Shown here: piece by piece, positions 1 to 8,590 of the stretch
Position numbering within the stretch: the first letter of the stretch is position 1
Layout: each line of letters begins with the position of its first letter
Assembly: GCF_027627455.1 (NCBI RefSeq)
Contig: NZ_CP115483.1
Coordinates: forward strand, 2,232,001 to 2,296,000
DNA from: Sphingobacterium sp. SYP-B4668
GTDB taxonomy: Bacteria > Bacteroidota > Bacteroidia > Sphingobacteriales > Sphingobacteriaceae
Direction: 5' to 3'
DNA: 64,000 nt
Made by a program: the position numbers and the translations under genes
The notes under the pieces: generated by a model
What the model was told of the DNA's origin: nothing
Seen by the model: only the letters and a program-made list of their open reading frames with translations
The model's database searches: none

Positions 1-2
1 CC

Positions 3-125
3 GAAGCTGCCATCAATTCGCTGGGCTGGGCACTGTTGATCGGTAGTGTTTTTATACTTCCAACACTTTTTTATTTGATTTACTCCTTCAGTAGAAACAG
101 GACATCCCTTTCGGATGCTTCCTGA
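3..125 (+). CDS. C-terminal end of a membrane protein (5' part outside the window), possibly cytochrome bd oxidase subunit II
   Basis: An open frame enters from the left edge and ends with TGA at 123-125, giving 40 residues. It reads as one hydrophobic segment (WALLIGSVFILPTLFYLIY) followed by a short basic, polar tail, as at the end of an inner-membrane protein. The pattern of a small-residue stretch, one helix and a short charged tail resembles the C-terminus of cytochrome bd oxidase subunit II (CydB), but there is too little sequence to be sure. The coding call is fair; the family name is a guess. Confidence 0.4.
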   Translation, partial: EAAINSLGWALLIGSVFILPTLFYLIYSFSRNRTSLSDAS

Positions 126-151
126 TATACGGATTAATATTTACATAGAAG

Positions 152-1318
152 ATGTCACAAATTCAACCGGTCAATAGGTATCTGTTTATACTAGTAAAAA
201 GTATATGTGCAATGGTGGTGATGGGGATGATTTCGGGCCAGGCTTTTAGTCAGGAGGGAACGACGGCATTAAAATCCTTTGTCGCTGCTGAATATCCAGA
301 TAAAAATGGTCCTGGGGTGGCCGTGCTAGTAGCAACGGGACAGACTGTGGGCCACTATGCCAATAGTGGTCTGGCGGATCTCGAACGAAAGACTTCTATT
401 TCATCGCAATCTCAATTTAGGATGGCGTCAGTTAGTAAACAATTCACTGCTCGTGCCATCTTTCAATTGATGGAGGAAGGGAAGCTATCGTCCATCACAG
501 CGATTGGCGATCTCTTTGATGGTCTGCCAAAGGCAATCCAACGCATTACGGTGGGACAATTGCTACAGCATACTTCTGGAATATGGGACTATGAAACCCT
601 AATGCCAAAAGGTCAATCCGAACAGCTGCTGGACAGTGATATCTTGGCTATCATCAGAGGAAAGGAGGAGACTTATTTTAGACCTGGACAGCAATTTCGA
701 TATAGCAATACGGGATATTGTTTATTAGCGCTGATTGTAGAGCGTATTGCAGGACAATCTTATCCGACCTATGTCGAACAATCTATGTTTAAGCGAGCGG
801 GACTGGTCAACGCATGTGTCTTTGCCCCTAAGCGAGTTATCCCGAATCGAGTATTTGGATATCATCCTCGTGAGGGCAAATATGTATTTGCCGATCAAAG
901 CCTCACCAGTGCGACTAAAGGGGATGGCGGGGTTTACATATCTACGGAAGAATTTGCGAAATGGTTGGATTCGTGTGTGATAGCATCCTCAAAGAATAAA
1001 TCTTACCTAGATGCCATTTTGGCTAACAAAGTATGGGTGAGGGATGGAATATACTACAGTATGGGATGGTTTTTGAGTTGGGATAGTGTGGGAGGGATGT
1101 GCCTTTTTCATTCGGGAGAGACTACAGGCTTTCGCAATATCGTGTACGTGGTGCCTGAAGCTAAAATCAAATTGCTGGTATTCAGCAATAGAGATGACGA
1201 GCAGATAGGAGCATTTTTTGAAAAACTTATGGCCACTGAACAAATTACAGTAGGGAAATCATTGTCGCCATATAGCCATTTGTTCGAATGGTTGAGCCAT
1301 GTATACTCGGGAGATTAA
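152..1318 (+). CDS. Secreted serine hydrolase of the beta-lactamase / class C family
   Basis: This 388-residue protein has a basic start and a hydrophobic segment (about residues 11-33) ending near AFSQ, so it is probably exported to the periplasm. The penicillin-binding-protein/class C beta-lactamase fold is supported by the S-x-x-K motif (S93, K96, in MASVSK), the Y-x-N motif (Y184-S185-N186) and a late H-S-G motif in place of K-T-G. The family includes beta-lactamases, DD-peptidases and esterases that use an acyl-serine intermediate. H-S-G-type members are usually called serine hydrolase or esterase, and substrate cannot be told from sequence. It stands alone, 26 nt after the partial membrane gene. 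Confidence 0.85.
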   Translation: MSQIQPVNRYLFILVKSICAMVVMGMISGQAFSQEGTTALKSFVAAEYPDKNGPGVAVLVATGQTVGHYANSGLADLERKTSISSQSQFRMASVSKQFTARAIFQLMEEGKLSSITAIGDLFDGLPKAIQRITVGQLLQHTSGIWDYETLMPKGQSEQLLDSDILAIIRGKEETYFRPGQQFRYSNTGYCLLALIVERIAGQSYPTYVEQSMFKRAGLVNACVFAPKRVIPNRVFGYHPREGKYVFADQSLTSATKGDGGVYISTEEFAKWLDSCVIASSKNKSYLDAILANKVWVRDGIYYSMGWFLSWDSVGGMCLFHSGETTGFRNIVYVVPEAKIKLLVFSNRDDEQIGAFFEKLMATEQITVGKSLSPYSHLFEWLSHVYSGD

Positions 1319-1517
1319 ATAACCTCACATGGGGCTGTCAGGGAGACTTAGGTTATGCCTGGAAGCACACATTTGGTAGAAGAGAGGAGGGGAAAAGTCT
1401 GAAATGCATGCAGGTCAGCACATTGAAAAGGAGTTGGCTTGTGAGATTGATGAGGAAAATATGGATGCGAAATAGAGCGATGAAAAAAATAAATGAGGAT
1501 TTGAATATATTAGCGAC

Positions 1518-1784
1518 ATGAAGACAAAAATAGAACGAATACATGTATTATTGACTGTTCCAAGATCAATCGTGGATGCGGCGGAATATCCATATTTTCA
1601 TGAGCGTGGGCTTTCAATGGAGGATTCCGTGAAAGAACAGGAAGTGAAGAATGGTATCGATGCCAGCTTTGATGGGTTTGAAATATTGAGTGCCACCGAA
1701 CAACTTGAACATGTTGCGCCAATACCGGATGAAGATACCGTTACTGCAAAACTGTATTATTATGTGACAACAGTACAAAAATAG
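1518..1784 (+). CDS. Small hypothetical protein (88 aa)
   Basis: I do not recognise this protein. It starts at an ATG about 200 nt after the serine hydrolase, has no signal peptide or membrane segment, is acidic in the middle, and ends in a beta-strand-like stretch (KLYYYVTT). Composition is protein-like and the stop is followed by intergenic sequence leading to the tRNA. The 200 nt before it contain no convincing gene. It could be a real small orphan or a chance frame. Confidence 0.4.
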   Translation: MKTKIERIHVLLTVPRSIVDAAEYPYFHERGLSMEDSVKEQEVKNGIDASFDGFEILSATEQLEHVAPIPDEDTVTAKLYYYVTTVQK

Positions 1785-1909
1785 AGCTGGACCGTCTGAA
1801 TATGTAGGCTGGAGATGAGTTGAAAAAGAATTTTTATGGGGTTAATTGAATCCTTTTTGTTGCCGTTGTGAACATAAAATGGATACAATCAATACGGTGT
1901 GGGTTTAAA

Positions 1910-1986
1910 TGGTCGGGATGGCCGGATTTGAACCGACGACCTCCAGCACCCCATGCTGGCGCGATACCGGGCTACGCTACATCCCG
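1910..1986 (-). tRNA. tRNA-Pro (anticodon GGG)
   Basis: On the minus strand the sequence folds as a full cloverleaf. The acceptor stem CGGGATG (1980-1986) pairs with CATCCCG (1914-1920), followed by discriminator A and an encoded CCA (1910-1912). The anticodon stem CCAGC/GCTGG encloses loop ATGGGGT, giving anticodon GGG (proline, codon CCC). The T loop reads GGTTCAAATCC. Length is 77 nt. The anticodon and the C1-G72 acceptor pair fit bacterial tRNA-Pro. Confidence 0.95.
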
Positions 1987-2164
1987 AAGAGGAAGTACAA
2001 ATAAAGGAAAGCTTCTACAGAAAAGCAAATTTATATGAAAAATGTTGTAGTCCGCATATTTGTACAAGGTCGTGGTCGATTTTTTTGTGCAACTATCGCT
2101 TCTTAAAAAAATACGATAATGTGGTGTAAGCGATTGGAAATGGGGGGCAACTTGATAGCGATTT

Positions 2165-2208
2165 GGAAAAAAAGCAGGTCCTTATCTAGTAAAGAGGAGG
2201 ACCTGCTT
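2165..2208 (-). terminator. Intrinsic terminator of fabG
   Basis: An 11-bp perfect inverted repeat, AAGCAGGTCCT (2172-2182) and AGGACCTGCTT (2198-2208), lies just beyond the fabG stop. On the minus strand it is followed by a run of T residues (the A run at 2167-2173), the classical rho-independent layout. Confidence 0.85.
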
Positions 2209-2234
2209 GTATACATAGTCGTCTGAGCGGCTGA

Positions 2235-2978
2235 CTACAGCATTCCGCCGTCTACTGGTATTACTTGGCCAGTGATGTAAGCTGAAAGATCGGAAGCCAA
2301 GAAGAGACAAGCATTGGCAACGTCCTCTGCTTCTCCAGCACGCTTAAGAGGAATTCCAGCTTCCCAGCCTGCCACCACTTTAGGGTCTAAAACTTCTGTC
2401 ATCTCGGTCCGAATGAAACCCGGAGCGACCACATTGGCTCTTATATTTCTGGAGCCTAATTCTTTTGCAACAGATTTTGAGAAGCCAATGATGCCCGATT
2501 TGGAAGCTGCATAATTGGCTTGGCCAGCATTACCTTGTACGCCCACTACAGATGACATATTGATAAAGGATCCCTTGCGGTTTTTCATCATTATTTTGGA
2601 GGCCGCTTTGGTAACGTTGAATACAGATTTAAGGTTGACGTTGATAACATCGTCCCAATTCTCCTCAGTCATACGCATCAAAAGTCCGTCTTTGGTAATT
2701 CCCGCATTGTTGACCACAATATCAATAGTGCCGAAGTCATTAACAATATCATTGATCAGTTGTTCAGCTTCTGCAAATTTAGAAGCGTCGGAACGATAAC
2801 CTTTTACAGTTGTGCCGAAAGCTTGTAGCTCTTGTTCAAGTGCTTGACCTTTCTCCACGGAAGATAGGTAGGTGAAAGCAACATTTGCACCATTTTGCGC
2901 AAATACTTCTGCTATTTTTCGTCCTATACCTTTGGATGCTCCCGTGACTAGAGCTGTTTTTCCTTCCAATAATTTCAT
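2235..2978 (-). CDS. fabG: 3-oxoacyl-[acyl-carrier-protein] reductase
   Basis: This 247-residue short-chain dehydrogenase reduces 3-oxoacyl-ACP with NADPH in cytosolic type II fatty acid synthesis. The Rossmann glycine motif TGASKGIG is near residues 12-19, followed by NNAG near 90. The catalytic Ser (NMSSVVG) and the YAASK Tyr/Lys pair are present, and the C-terminus ends DGGML as in FabG. Length is the usual 245-250. It is monocistronic here, with a strong terminator downstream and no acyl carrier protein or other fab gene nearby. Other SDR reductases share the fold, but overall similarity to FabG makes this the best name. Confidence 0.92.
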   Translation of the reverse strand: MKLLEGKTALVTGASKGIGRKIAEVFAQNGANVAFTYLSSVEKGQALEQELQAFGTTVKGYRSDASKFAEAEQLINDIVNDFGTIDIVVNNAGITKDGLLMRMTEENWDDVINVNLKSVFNVTKAASKIMMKNRKGSFINMSSVVGVQGNAGQANYAASKSGIIGFSKSVAKELGSRNIRANVVAPGFIRTEMTEVLDPKVVAGWEAGIPLKRAGEAEDVANACLFLASDLSAYITGQVIPVDGGML

Positions 2979-3383
2979 CTATATTCTTTTAAAAGGGTTG
3001 ACGAGACGGACCTTGACTTATTTCGGTCGGGCTCATATGTGATTTATTTGTTGCTAAATGTGATTGTCAGAATCGATTCTTCTCTATGCTTAAGTAAAGT
3101 TAAGACTAGGATGATATCGCTCCTACATCCGTATCCTAAAGTTGTAAATTTACAGATTGACCACAAAAGTGTTAAAAATCCTTGTATATTACCAATTTTT
3201 GCCCTAAGAAAGTTTACAATATTATGGGAAGTGTCGTAGATATGCTCCTGAATATTTGTCGGTTGTCATTCTCAAAAAAGAAAAGGGCCGTTTTTGATAA
3301 AAATGTAGATTAATGAAAGAAATTTGACAAAAGCATTGGTAATAAATCAAATTGTATAGTAAATTTGCAACAATCACAAAGAC
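2979..3383. other. Intergenic region between divergent fabG and mqo
   Basis: These 405 bases separate two divergently transcribed genes. The mqo promoter (3336-3367) is the only element I can define. A short open frame around 3039-3239 has no gene-like features. No fabG promoter of TAnnTTTG form is obvious on the minus strand. Confidence 0.6.
3336..3367 (+). promoter_or_regulatory. Bacteroidota-type promoter of mqo
   Basis: TTG at 3336-3338 is followed after 21 nt by TAAATTTG at 3360-3367, an exact match to the Bacteroidota -33/-7 consensus (TTG, 17-23 nt, TAnnTTTG). The ATG of mqo lies 16 nt downstream, predicting a very short leader. Confidence 0.75.
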
Positions 3384-4889
3384 ATGGGTAAAAGCAAAAA
3401 GAATTACGAAGACGTTGACGTCGTATTAATAGGCGCAGGAATTATGAGCGCTACTTTGGGTACATTGATAAATGAATTAAACCCACATGTTAAGATTGAG
3501 ATGTTCGAGCGGTTGGATTTGGTCGCGGCGGAGAGTTCGGATGCTTGGAATAATGCCGGTACAGGTCACTCTGCATTATGTGAACTTAACTATACACCTC
3601 AGAAGGCGGACGGAAGTGTCGATATTAAGAAAGCAATCAGCATTGCTGAATCATTTGAGATTTCGAAACAATTTTGGACTTATCTTGTCGAAAAGGAGAT
3701 TGTAAGAGATCCGGCTAACTTTATCAAAAGCATCCCTCACATGAGCTGTGTCTTTGGAGAGGAAAATGTCAATTTTCTCAAAACACGCTTCACGACAATG
3801 ACAGAAAATACACTATTCAAAGGGATGGAGTATTCTGAAGACAAAGAGGTGCTTCAAAATTGGGTTCCGTTGGTAATGGAGGGAAGGGATGAAAACGAGA
3901 AAATTGCCGCTACGAAGATGGATATCGGAACCGATGTGAATTTTGGGGCGTTGACACGTGATTTGATCGATCACTTGGTTAAAAAGGATAATTTTGCTTT
4001 ATGCTTAGAGCATGAGGTGAAAGACATAGAACGTGAGGATGATGGTAGGTGGGAGATAGAAGTCAAAGACCTTAATACAGGTAAAAAGAGAGATTTAAAA
4101 GCCAAATTTGTATTTATTGGTGCTGGGGGGCATTCCCTACTCTTACTAGAAAAATCTGGAATCCCCGAGGCCAAAGGTTACGGTGGCTTCCCCGTAGGCG
4201 GGCAATGGTTGCGTTGTACAAATGAGGAAGTGATTGCGAGACATCATGCAAAGGTGTATGGTAAAGCTTCTGTAGGCGCTCCTCCAATGTCGGTGCCGCA
4301 TTTGGATACTCGTTATATTGACGGAAAACAAGCACTTTTATTCGGACCATATGCAGGCTTCTCTACCAAATTCTTGAAAAAGGGCTCATTTTTTGATTTA
4401 CCAGCGTCTATCAAACTTAGCAATATCCGTCCAATGCTTGCAGCAGGATGGGATAACATGGACTTGACGAAATATCTAATTACAGAAGTCATGAAAAGTC
4501 CTAAAGACAAATTGGAGTCACTTAAAGAGTATATGCCGAATGCTAAACAGGAGGATTGGGAATTGGAGATTGCCGGGCAGCGGGTACAAGTGATAAAGAA
4601 GGACAAGAAGCACGGTGGCGTATTGGAATTCGGAACGGAAGTTGTCGCTAGTTCGGACGGTTCGTTAGCTGCTCTTTTGGGTGCTTCCCCGGGAGCGTCG
4701 ACTTCTGTTAAAATTATGGTGGAGCTGTTGAAAAAATGCTTCCCCGAACGTGCAAAGACAGATGGATACCGGACGAAGTTAAGAGAAATGATCCCAACAT
4801 GGGGGAAAGCTCTTGCCGATGACCCTGTTTTATGTGATGCTACTCGTCGTCGTACACATACGGCTTTGAAATTGGATTACACCAAATAA
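3384..4889 (+). CDS. mqo: Malate:quinone oxidoreductase
   Basis: This 501-residue FAD enzyme oxidises L-malate to oxaloacetate and passes electrons to menaquinone, acting as a peripheral membrane enzyme of the TCA cycle. The N-terminus carries the dinucleotide-binding motif (VVLIGAGIMSATLGTLI, residues 14-30), followed by the Mqo-typical NNAGTGHSALCELNYTP stretch. A second conserved block, GAGGHSLLLLEKSGI, is near 250 and the C-terminus has LGASPGASTSV. Length matches the family (about 490-500). It stands alone, with its own promoter immediately upstream and the TPP riboswitch of the next unit 14 nt after its stop. Confidence 0.95.
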   Translation: MGKSKKNYEDVDVVLIGAGIMSATLGTLINELNPHVKIEMFERLDLVAAESSDAWNNAGTGHSALCELNYTPQKADGSVDIKKAISIAESFEISKQFWTYLVEKEIVRDPANFIKSIPHMSCVFGEENVNFLKTRFTTMTENTLFKGMEYSEDKEVLQNWVPLVMEGRDENEKIAATKMDIGTDVNFGALTRDLIDHLVKKDNFALCLEHEVKDIEREDDGRWEIEVKDLNTGKKRDLKAKFVFIGAGGHSLLLLEKSGIPEAKGYGGFPVGGQWLRCTNEEVIARHHAKVYGKASVGAPPMSVPHLDTRYIDGKQALLFGPYAGFSTKFLKKGSFFDLPASIKLSNIRPMLAAGWDNMDLTKYLITEVMKSPKDKLESLKEYMPNAKQEDWELEIAGQRVQVIKKDKKHGGVLEFGTEVVASSDGSLAALLGASPGASTSVKIMVELLKKCFPERAKTDGYRTKLREMIPTWGKALADDPVLCDATRRRTHTALKLDYTK

Positions 4890-4902
4890 AAAAAAATACT
4901 TA

Positions 4903-5029
4903 TGGGGTGCTGAAGGTGGTAGTTGCATAACTGTTGCCGCAAAACAGGCTGAGATTATACCCAATACCCAAGCTTTCCAAACCCGGAAGCTTGGGTATAT
5001 ACCTGATCCGGATAATGCCGGCGTAGGGA
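4903..5029 (+). promoter_or_regulatory. TPP (thiamine pyrophosphate) riboswitch
   Basis: All the diagnostic THI-box segments are present in order: GGGGTGC at 4904-4910, GGCTGAGA (4947-4954) with the following ATACCC, and CTGATCCGGATAATGCCGG then CGTAGGGA at about 5003-5029. Between them lies an extended P3-type stem, ATACCCAAGCTT (4964-4975) with AAGCTTGGGTAT (4987-4998). TPP binding is known to switch off thiamine genes. About 70 nt lie between the aptamer and the pnuT-type ATG. They contain an imperfect hairpin (5071-5080 with 5087-5096) just upstream of the start, which might be the expression platform, suggesting control of translation. I see no U-tract terminator. Confidence 0.95.
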
Positions 5030-5101
5030 TTTTAATTTCGAAATATATTGTTTTAAATAGCCGAATCCATAGGTGTGTATTTTTAGATATACTCCTTAGA
5101 T

Positions 5102-5731
5102 ATGGAAATGATTGCCTTATGGAAAGATCTCTATCAACAGATTGTCCAAACTTCTTTTTTACAATGGCTAGGGGTGACCGCGGGAGTTACCCAAGTCATG
5201 CTGTCCAAGAATAATAAAGTATCCAATTACTTATTCGGAATCGTCAGTATCGTGGCGACCATGATTGTCCTGTATGAGGCTAAGCTCTATGCAGAGATTG
5301 CATTGAATATGTATTATCTGGTGATGAGCATATACGGTTGGTGGTATTGGACGGCAAATAGGACAGCCTCGCAGAAGGCAATCAGCAGCTGCACACAGCA
5401 GGATTGGATGGTTGTGCTCGCTATTGTGGCAATTGCATTTGCTACTTTCTATTGCGTCTTGACGCATCTAACTGATTCTGACGTTCCAGTATGGGATGCT
5501 TGGGTGTCGGCTACAGCTTGGGCGGGTATGTGGTTATTGGCCAAACGAAAGATTGAGAATTGGATTCTCTTAAATATATCGAATTTGTTTGCCATTCCCT
5601 TGTATTATCATAAGGGGTTGTTGTTGTACGCGATATTGACATCCTATTTGTTTATAATTGCTTTCTTGGGATATTTCAACTGGAGAAGACTGATGAATAT
5701 TAAAACAAAACTCGGTTATGCTAATGAATAA
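5102..5731 (+). CDS. pnuT: PnuC/PnuT-family vitamin transporter, probably for thiamine
   Basis: This is a 209-residue protein with about seven hydrophobic segments and the PnuC-family signature region (YLVMSIYGWWYWTAN near residues 75-90), plus a later WDAWVSATAW segment. PnuC proteins are facilitators for B-vitamin-type substrates that are trapped by phosphorylation. The TPP riboswitch directly upstream points to thiamine (PnuT) rather than nicotinamide riboside. Its 3' end overlaps the next gene by 14 nt, so the two are almost certainly co-transcribed and translationally coupled. Transport specificity is inferred from the riboswitch alone. Confidence 0.85.
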   Translation: MEMIALWKDLYQQIVQTSFLQWLGVTAGVTQVMLSKNNKVSNYLFGIVSIVATMIVLYEAKLYAEIALNMYYLVMSIYGWWYWTANRTASQKAISSCTQQDWMVVLAIVAIAFATFYCVLTHLTDSDVPVWDAWVSATAWAGMWLLAKRKIENWILLNISNLFAIPLYYHKGLLLYAILTSYLFIIAFLGYFNWRRLMNIKTKLGYANE

Positions 5732-6806
5732 AATAGATAAAGATATAGTAGAGAGTAATGTATTTATATCTATTGAAAAACAATGTCTTACGGATGAGCA
5801 ATTAACTTTATCTTATCGTAGAAAATGGTTTAAGCTTTGGGTGCCTAAAGAATTGGGCGGTGAAGAGTTGACATTGATAGAAGGTGTAAGATTTTTAGAG
5901 AACTTGGCCTATTTGGACGGCAGTCTAGGCTGGACAGTGACTTTGTGTGCGGGAGCAAATCTATTCGTGGGGTTTATTGATAGGGAGAAGGGAGACGAAG
6001 TCTTTAAAGACGAGCGTGTGTGCTTAGGAGGGAGCGGTATGCTTAATGGGCAGGCGACAATTGTGGAGGGTGGATATTTAGTAAGTGGACAGTGGAGGTA
6101 TGCCACAGGGGCACTTCATCTTACCCATTTCACGGCTAATGTCCAAGTGTTTGATGCCAATGGACCGCTAGTGGATGGAGTGGACAACCCTGTGTACATC
6201 ACTATATTCGTGGACAGTAAGGAAGTTCATATAATAAAGGATTGGTGTACATTTGGTCTTGAAAGTACAGCTAGTCATAGCTTTATGATGGATAATGTAT
6301 TCGTGCCCCAGAACCAAATATATAGCCTTCGTCCGGATTGTGCTACACGCAAGGAAATACTCTACCAGTATCCTTTTATGCCTTTTGCGGAGGTTACACT
6401 GCTAGCCAACTATATGGGTATGTTTAGTCGGTTCCTAGATTTGGTGACAAATATATTCCATAAGAAGGCATCGTCGGCAAAGTGGCAAGCTACCTATGGT
6501 GATTATCTAATGCAACTATCGAGTGGAGTAATGACCGATTTTCAAAAGATGCGAGAAGAGGTGTATACCGATATAGCCCTCTCTTGGGATAACCTTCTGA
6601 AAGGGGTGGACAATAAGGATGTATATACTCGGATTGCCAAGAATAGTCGACGGATGGTCTCTTTTATCAAAAACAAAGTAATTGCTCTCTATCCATTTTG
6701 TGGGATAATGGCCGCACAGCGTGACCATATTTTAAATATTGTCTTTCGGAACTTATTTACGGCGACACAGCATAGTTTGCTGCTCGCTGAGGACAGTGAC
6801 GAGTAA
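5718..6806 (+). CDS. Acyl-CoA-dehydrogenase-like flavoprotein in a thiamine-regulated operon
   Basis: This 362-residue protein resembles the acyl-CoA dehydrogenase / group D flavin monooxygenase superfamily. There is an N-terminal helical part with VPKELGGEELTLIEGVRFLENLAYLDGSLGW (broken here only by reading length), then a middle beta domain with CLGGSGMLNGQATIVEGGYL and a typical SGQWRYATGA stretch, then a helical C-terminus. It is shorter than true dehydrogenases (about 380-390) and I cannot identify a catalytic Glu. It overlaps pnuT by 14 nt under a TPP riboswitch, so it should respond to thiamine status. A role in thiamine or precursor salvage is inference only; substrate is unknown. Confidence 0.75.
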   Translation: MLMNKIDKDIVESNVFISIEKQCLTDEQLTLSYRRKWFKLWVPKELGGEELTLIEGVRFLENLAYLDGSLGWTVTLCAGANLFVGFIDREKGDEVFKDERVCLGGSGMLNGQATIVEGGYLVSGQWRYATGALHLTHFTANVQVFDANGPLVDGVDNPVYITIFVDSKEVHIIKDWCTFGLESTASHSFMMDNVFVPQNQIYSLRPDCATRKEILYQYPFMPFAEVTLLANYMGMFSRFLDLVTNIFHKKASSAKWQATYGDYLMQLSSGVMTDFQKMREEVYTDIALSWDNLLKGVDNKDVYTRIAKNSRRMVSFIKNKVIALYPFCGIMAAQRDHILNIVFRNLFTATQHSLLLAEDSDE

Positions 6807-6808
6807 AG

Positions 6809-7711
6809 CTAAGAGAGGATATCGTGTAGTGCGTCATCTAGTACCGGGAATTTGAATCGGTAACCCAACTGCATAATCTTGGAGTTGGAGATGCGTGATC
6901 CGTTTAGGATCATATCTGCCTGCTGGCCTAGCGCAAGCTTGATGACGGGAGCCGGAACAGCGGGTAATACGACCTTTTTGTGAAGATGCTTTGCTAAGCG
7001 ATGGGTGAATTGTCTATTGGTGATATGTTCTGAAGCAGCAGCGTTGACAGCACCTATAACGGAGGGCTGCCGTAAGGCGTATTCGAAGATGTGTATAAGG
7101 TCATCGATATGGATCCAAGGGAAATACTGCTGGCCACTACCTAATACGGGATTGGCGTAGTACTTGGATAGTTTAATCAATAAAGGGAGTGAGCCCCCAT
7201 CATGGGCTAGGACGATAGAGGTTCGGATCTTGACTACGCGGTCCGCGACTTTGGTTGAATTAAATAAGTCCGCCTTAGCCTCCCAATCCTTGGTCAGATT
7301 GGCAAGGAAATCATCTCCAGGAGGGTCTTGTTCGTGAAAGATGTGTTTGGAAGTCGTCATTCCGTAATATCCCATTGCTGATCCTGAAATAAAGGTTTTG
7401 ATGCGTTGGCCTAGCGATTGCAAAGTATCCAGCAGGAGTTGGGAAGCATCTATTCGACTACTTCGTAACAGTTGCTTCTGTTTGTCGGTCCATCGCTTAT
7501 CAAAGATACTTGCTCCAGATAAATGGATGATGTGATTTACATTGGCAAAGGCATTTCTATCCACTTCGCCAGATGCAATATCCCACTTGAATTCACCATC
7601 TCTCTTGACATGACGTGTCAGGTAACGCAACTCATATTGTGCTTTTAATATTTTTGATAGATTGTTTGCTATGAATCCGTTAGCACCAGTTATAAGAATT
7701 ATTTCTTTCAT
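6809..7711 (-). CDS. TIGR01777-family NAD(P)-dependent epimerase (YfcH-like)
   Basis: A 300-residue extended-SDR protein with N-terminal Rossmann motif TGANGFIANNL (residues 7-17). The HLSGASIFDKRWT stretch and the SAMGYYG motif are typical of the TIGR01777/YfcH group, and the C-terminal part (about 245-300) matches the DUF1731 tail. Biochemical function of the family is not established; it is predicted to bind a nucleotide-sugar or similar substrate. It converges with the flavoprotein gene, with only 2 nt between the stops. Confidence 0.85.
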   Translation of the reverse strand: MKEIILITGANGFIANNLSKILKAQYELRYLTRHVKRDGEFKWDIASGEVDRNAFANVNHIIHLSGASIFDKRWTDKQKQLLRSSRIDASQLLLDTLQSLGQRIKTFISGSAMGYYGMTTSKHIFHEQDPPGDDFLANLTKDWEAKADLFNSTKVADRVVKIRTSIVLAHDGGSLPLLIKLSKYYANPVLGSGQQYFPWIHIDDLIHIFEYALRQPSVIGAVNAAASEHITNRQFTHRLAKHLHKKVVLPAVPAPVIKLALGQQADMILNGSRISNSKIMQLGYRFKFPVLDDALHDILS

Positions 7712-7753
7712 TGTGATAGTTGTTTTTCGAATGCCTCTGCTAGCGGATAGTCG

Positions 7754-8536
7754 CTAGCAATCAAATTGCCTACTTGCTTCGTACATCTGATCATACCCTG
7801 TGGATGACAAGAACACCAAAGTTCGCTCTTCTTCATAGTCACGAGGTACGGAAAAAACAAAATCCAATTTGCCATCTCTGTCTAGGTCTCCTACAAATGT
7901 AATCTTCATGAATGTATCATTAAACTGAGATTGGTCAATCAAGACGGCTACAGGTGCACCATTGATACTTAAATGGAGCTTGTAGTCTGTAATCGAGGAA
8001 GGAGAGCTTGATTCTGCGGATAACTTGCCTTCGGCTTGCAATTGATAATTTATTTCTTCAAAGGTATAAGTAAGGGGGTGGTTGGGTAAGACCTCGTCCT
8101 TAGGGATTTTCAGAGAGTTGACTTCGCCGGCATTTAAGCTGGGGATTTGAAAGTAAAGCAATGAATTATGGTTGGAGATGATAGCCTCGGATTTCATGGC
8201 CGCACATTCATCAAAGCCTTGTACAATGTTGTAGTCCGGAGCTGCCAATTGAAATTTTCCATCTACAGCTCTAAGGTCTAGCCAGCCCTGTTTAAATTCC
8301 ATTTTGCCCACCTCTTCATCGGATACTCTATAGGTTCCCAGAAGAAAGGTTTGTCCTTCTATTGGTGACTTGGTATTGGTTGCCAGGACAGACTTGTCTA
8401 CAGGAGTGGTCTCTCCAGCGTTATCCATCACAGCTTGTAGTGGCAAGGAATCTGCGCTAGCAGTTGCCTTGTTGCCATTGGGTTGACAGCTGTATAGTAG
8501 TGTAGAGATACCGATAAGGGCAACATATTTGTACAT
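7754..8536 (-). CDS. Hypothetical lipoprotein
   Basis: The 260-residue product starts with a short hydrophobic signal ending in the lipobox LYSC (Cys near residue 16), so it is likely membrane-anchored. The rest is acidic and beta-rich, with a late DLDRDGKLDFVFSVP stretch resembling an FG-GAP/EF-hand-like calcium loop (D-x-D-x-D-G). I recognise no named family. A hairpin abuts the start codon (8538-8582). Confidence 0.7.
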   Translation of the reverse strand: MYKYVALIGISTLLYSCQPNGNKATASADSLPLQAVMDNAGETTPVDKSVLATNTKSPIEGQTFLLGTYRVSDEEVGKMEFKQGWLDLRAVDGKFQLAAPDYNIVQGFDECAAMKSEAIISNHNSLLYFQIPSLNAGEVNSLKIPKDEVLPNHPLTYTFEEINYQLQAEGKLSAESSSPSSITDYKLHLSINGAPVAVLIDQSQFNDTFMKITFVGDLDRDGKLDFVFSVPRDYEEERTLVFLSSTGYDQMYEASRQFDC

Positions 8537-8537
8537 A

Positions 8538-8582
8538 AAAAGCTATTATTAATCTTCATAAAGATAACAAATAATAGCTTTT
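8538..8582 (-). terminator. Hairpin between the luciferase-like gene and the lipoprotein gene
   Basis: A perfect 13-bp inverted repeat, AAAAGCTATTATT (8538-8550) and AATAATAGCTTTT (8570-8582), follows the stop of the upstream flavin oxidoreductase. On the minus strand the second arm ends in TTTTT, as in an intrinsic terminator. The lipoprotein ATG starts 1 nt after it, so the hairpin could equally limit ribosome access. Confidence 0.65.
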
Positions 8583-8590
8583 AGAGTTTG

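Noticed and set aside
1288..1521. Frame of 77 codons overlapping the end of the serine hydrolase gene.
   Set aside because: Overlap with the real gene, irregular composition and no start signal; the next small gene at 1518 is the better candidate.
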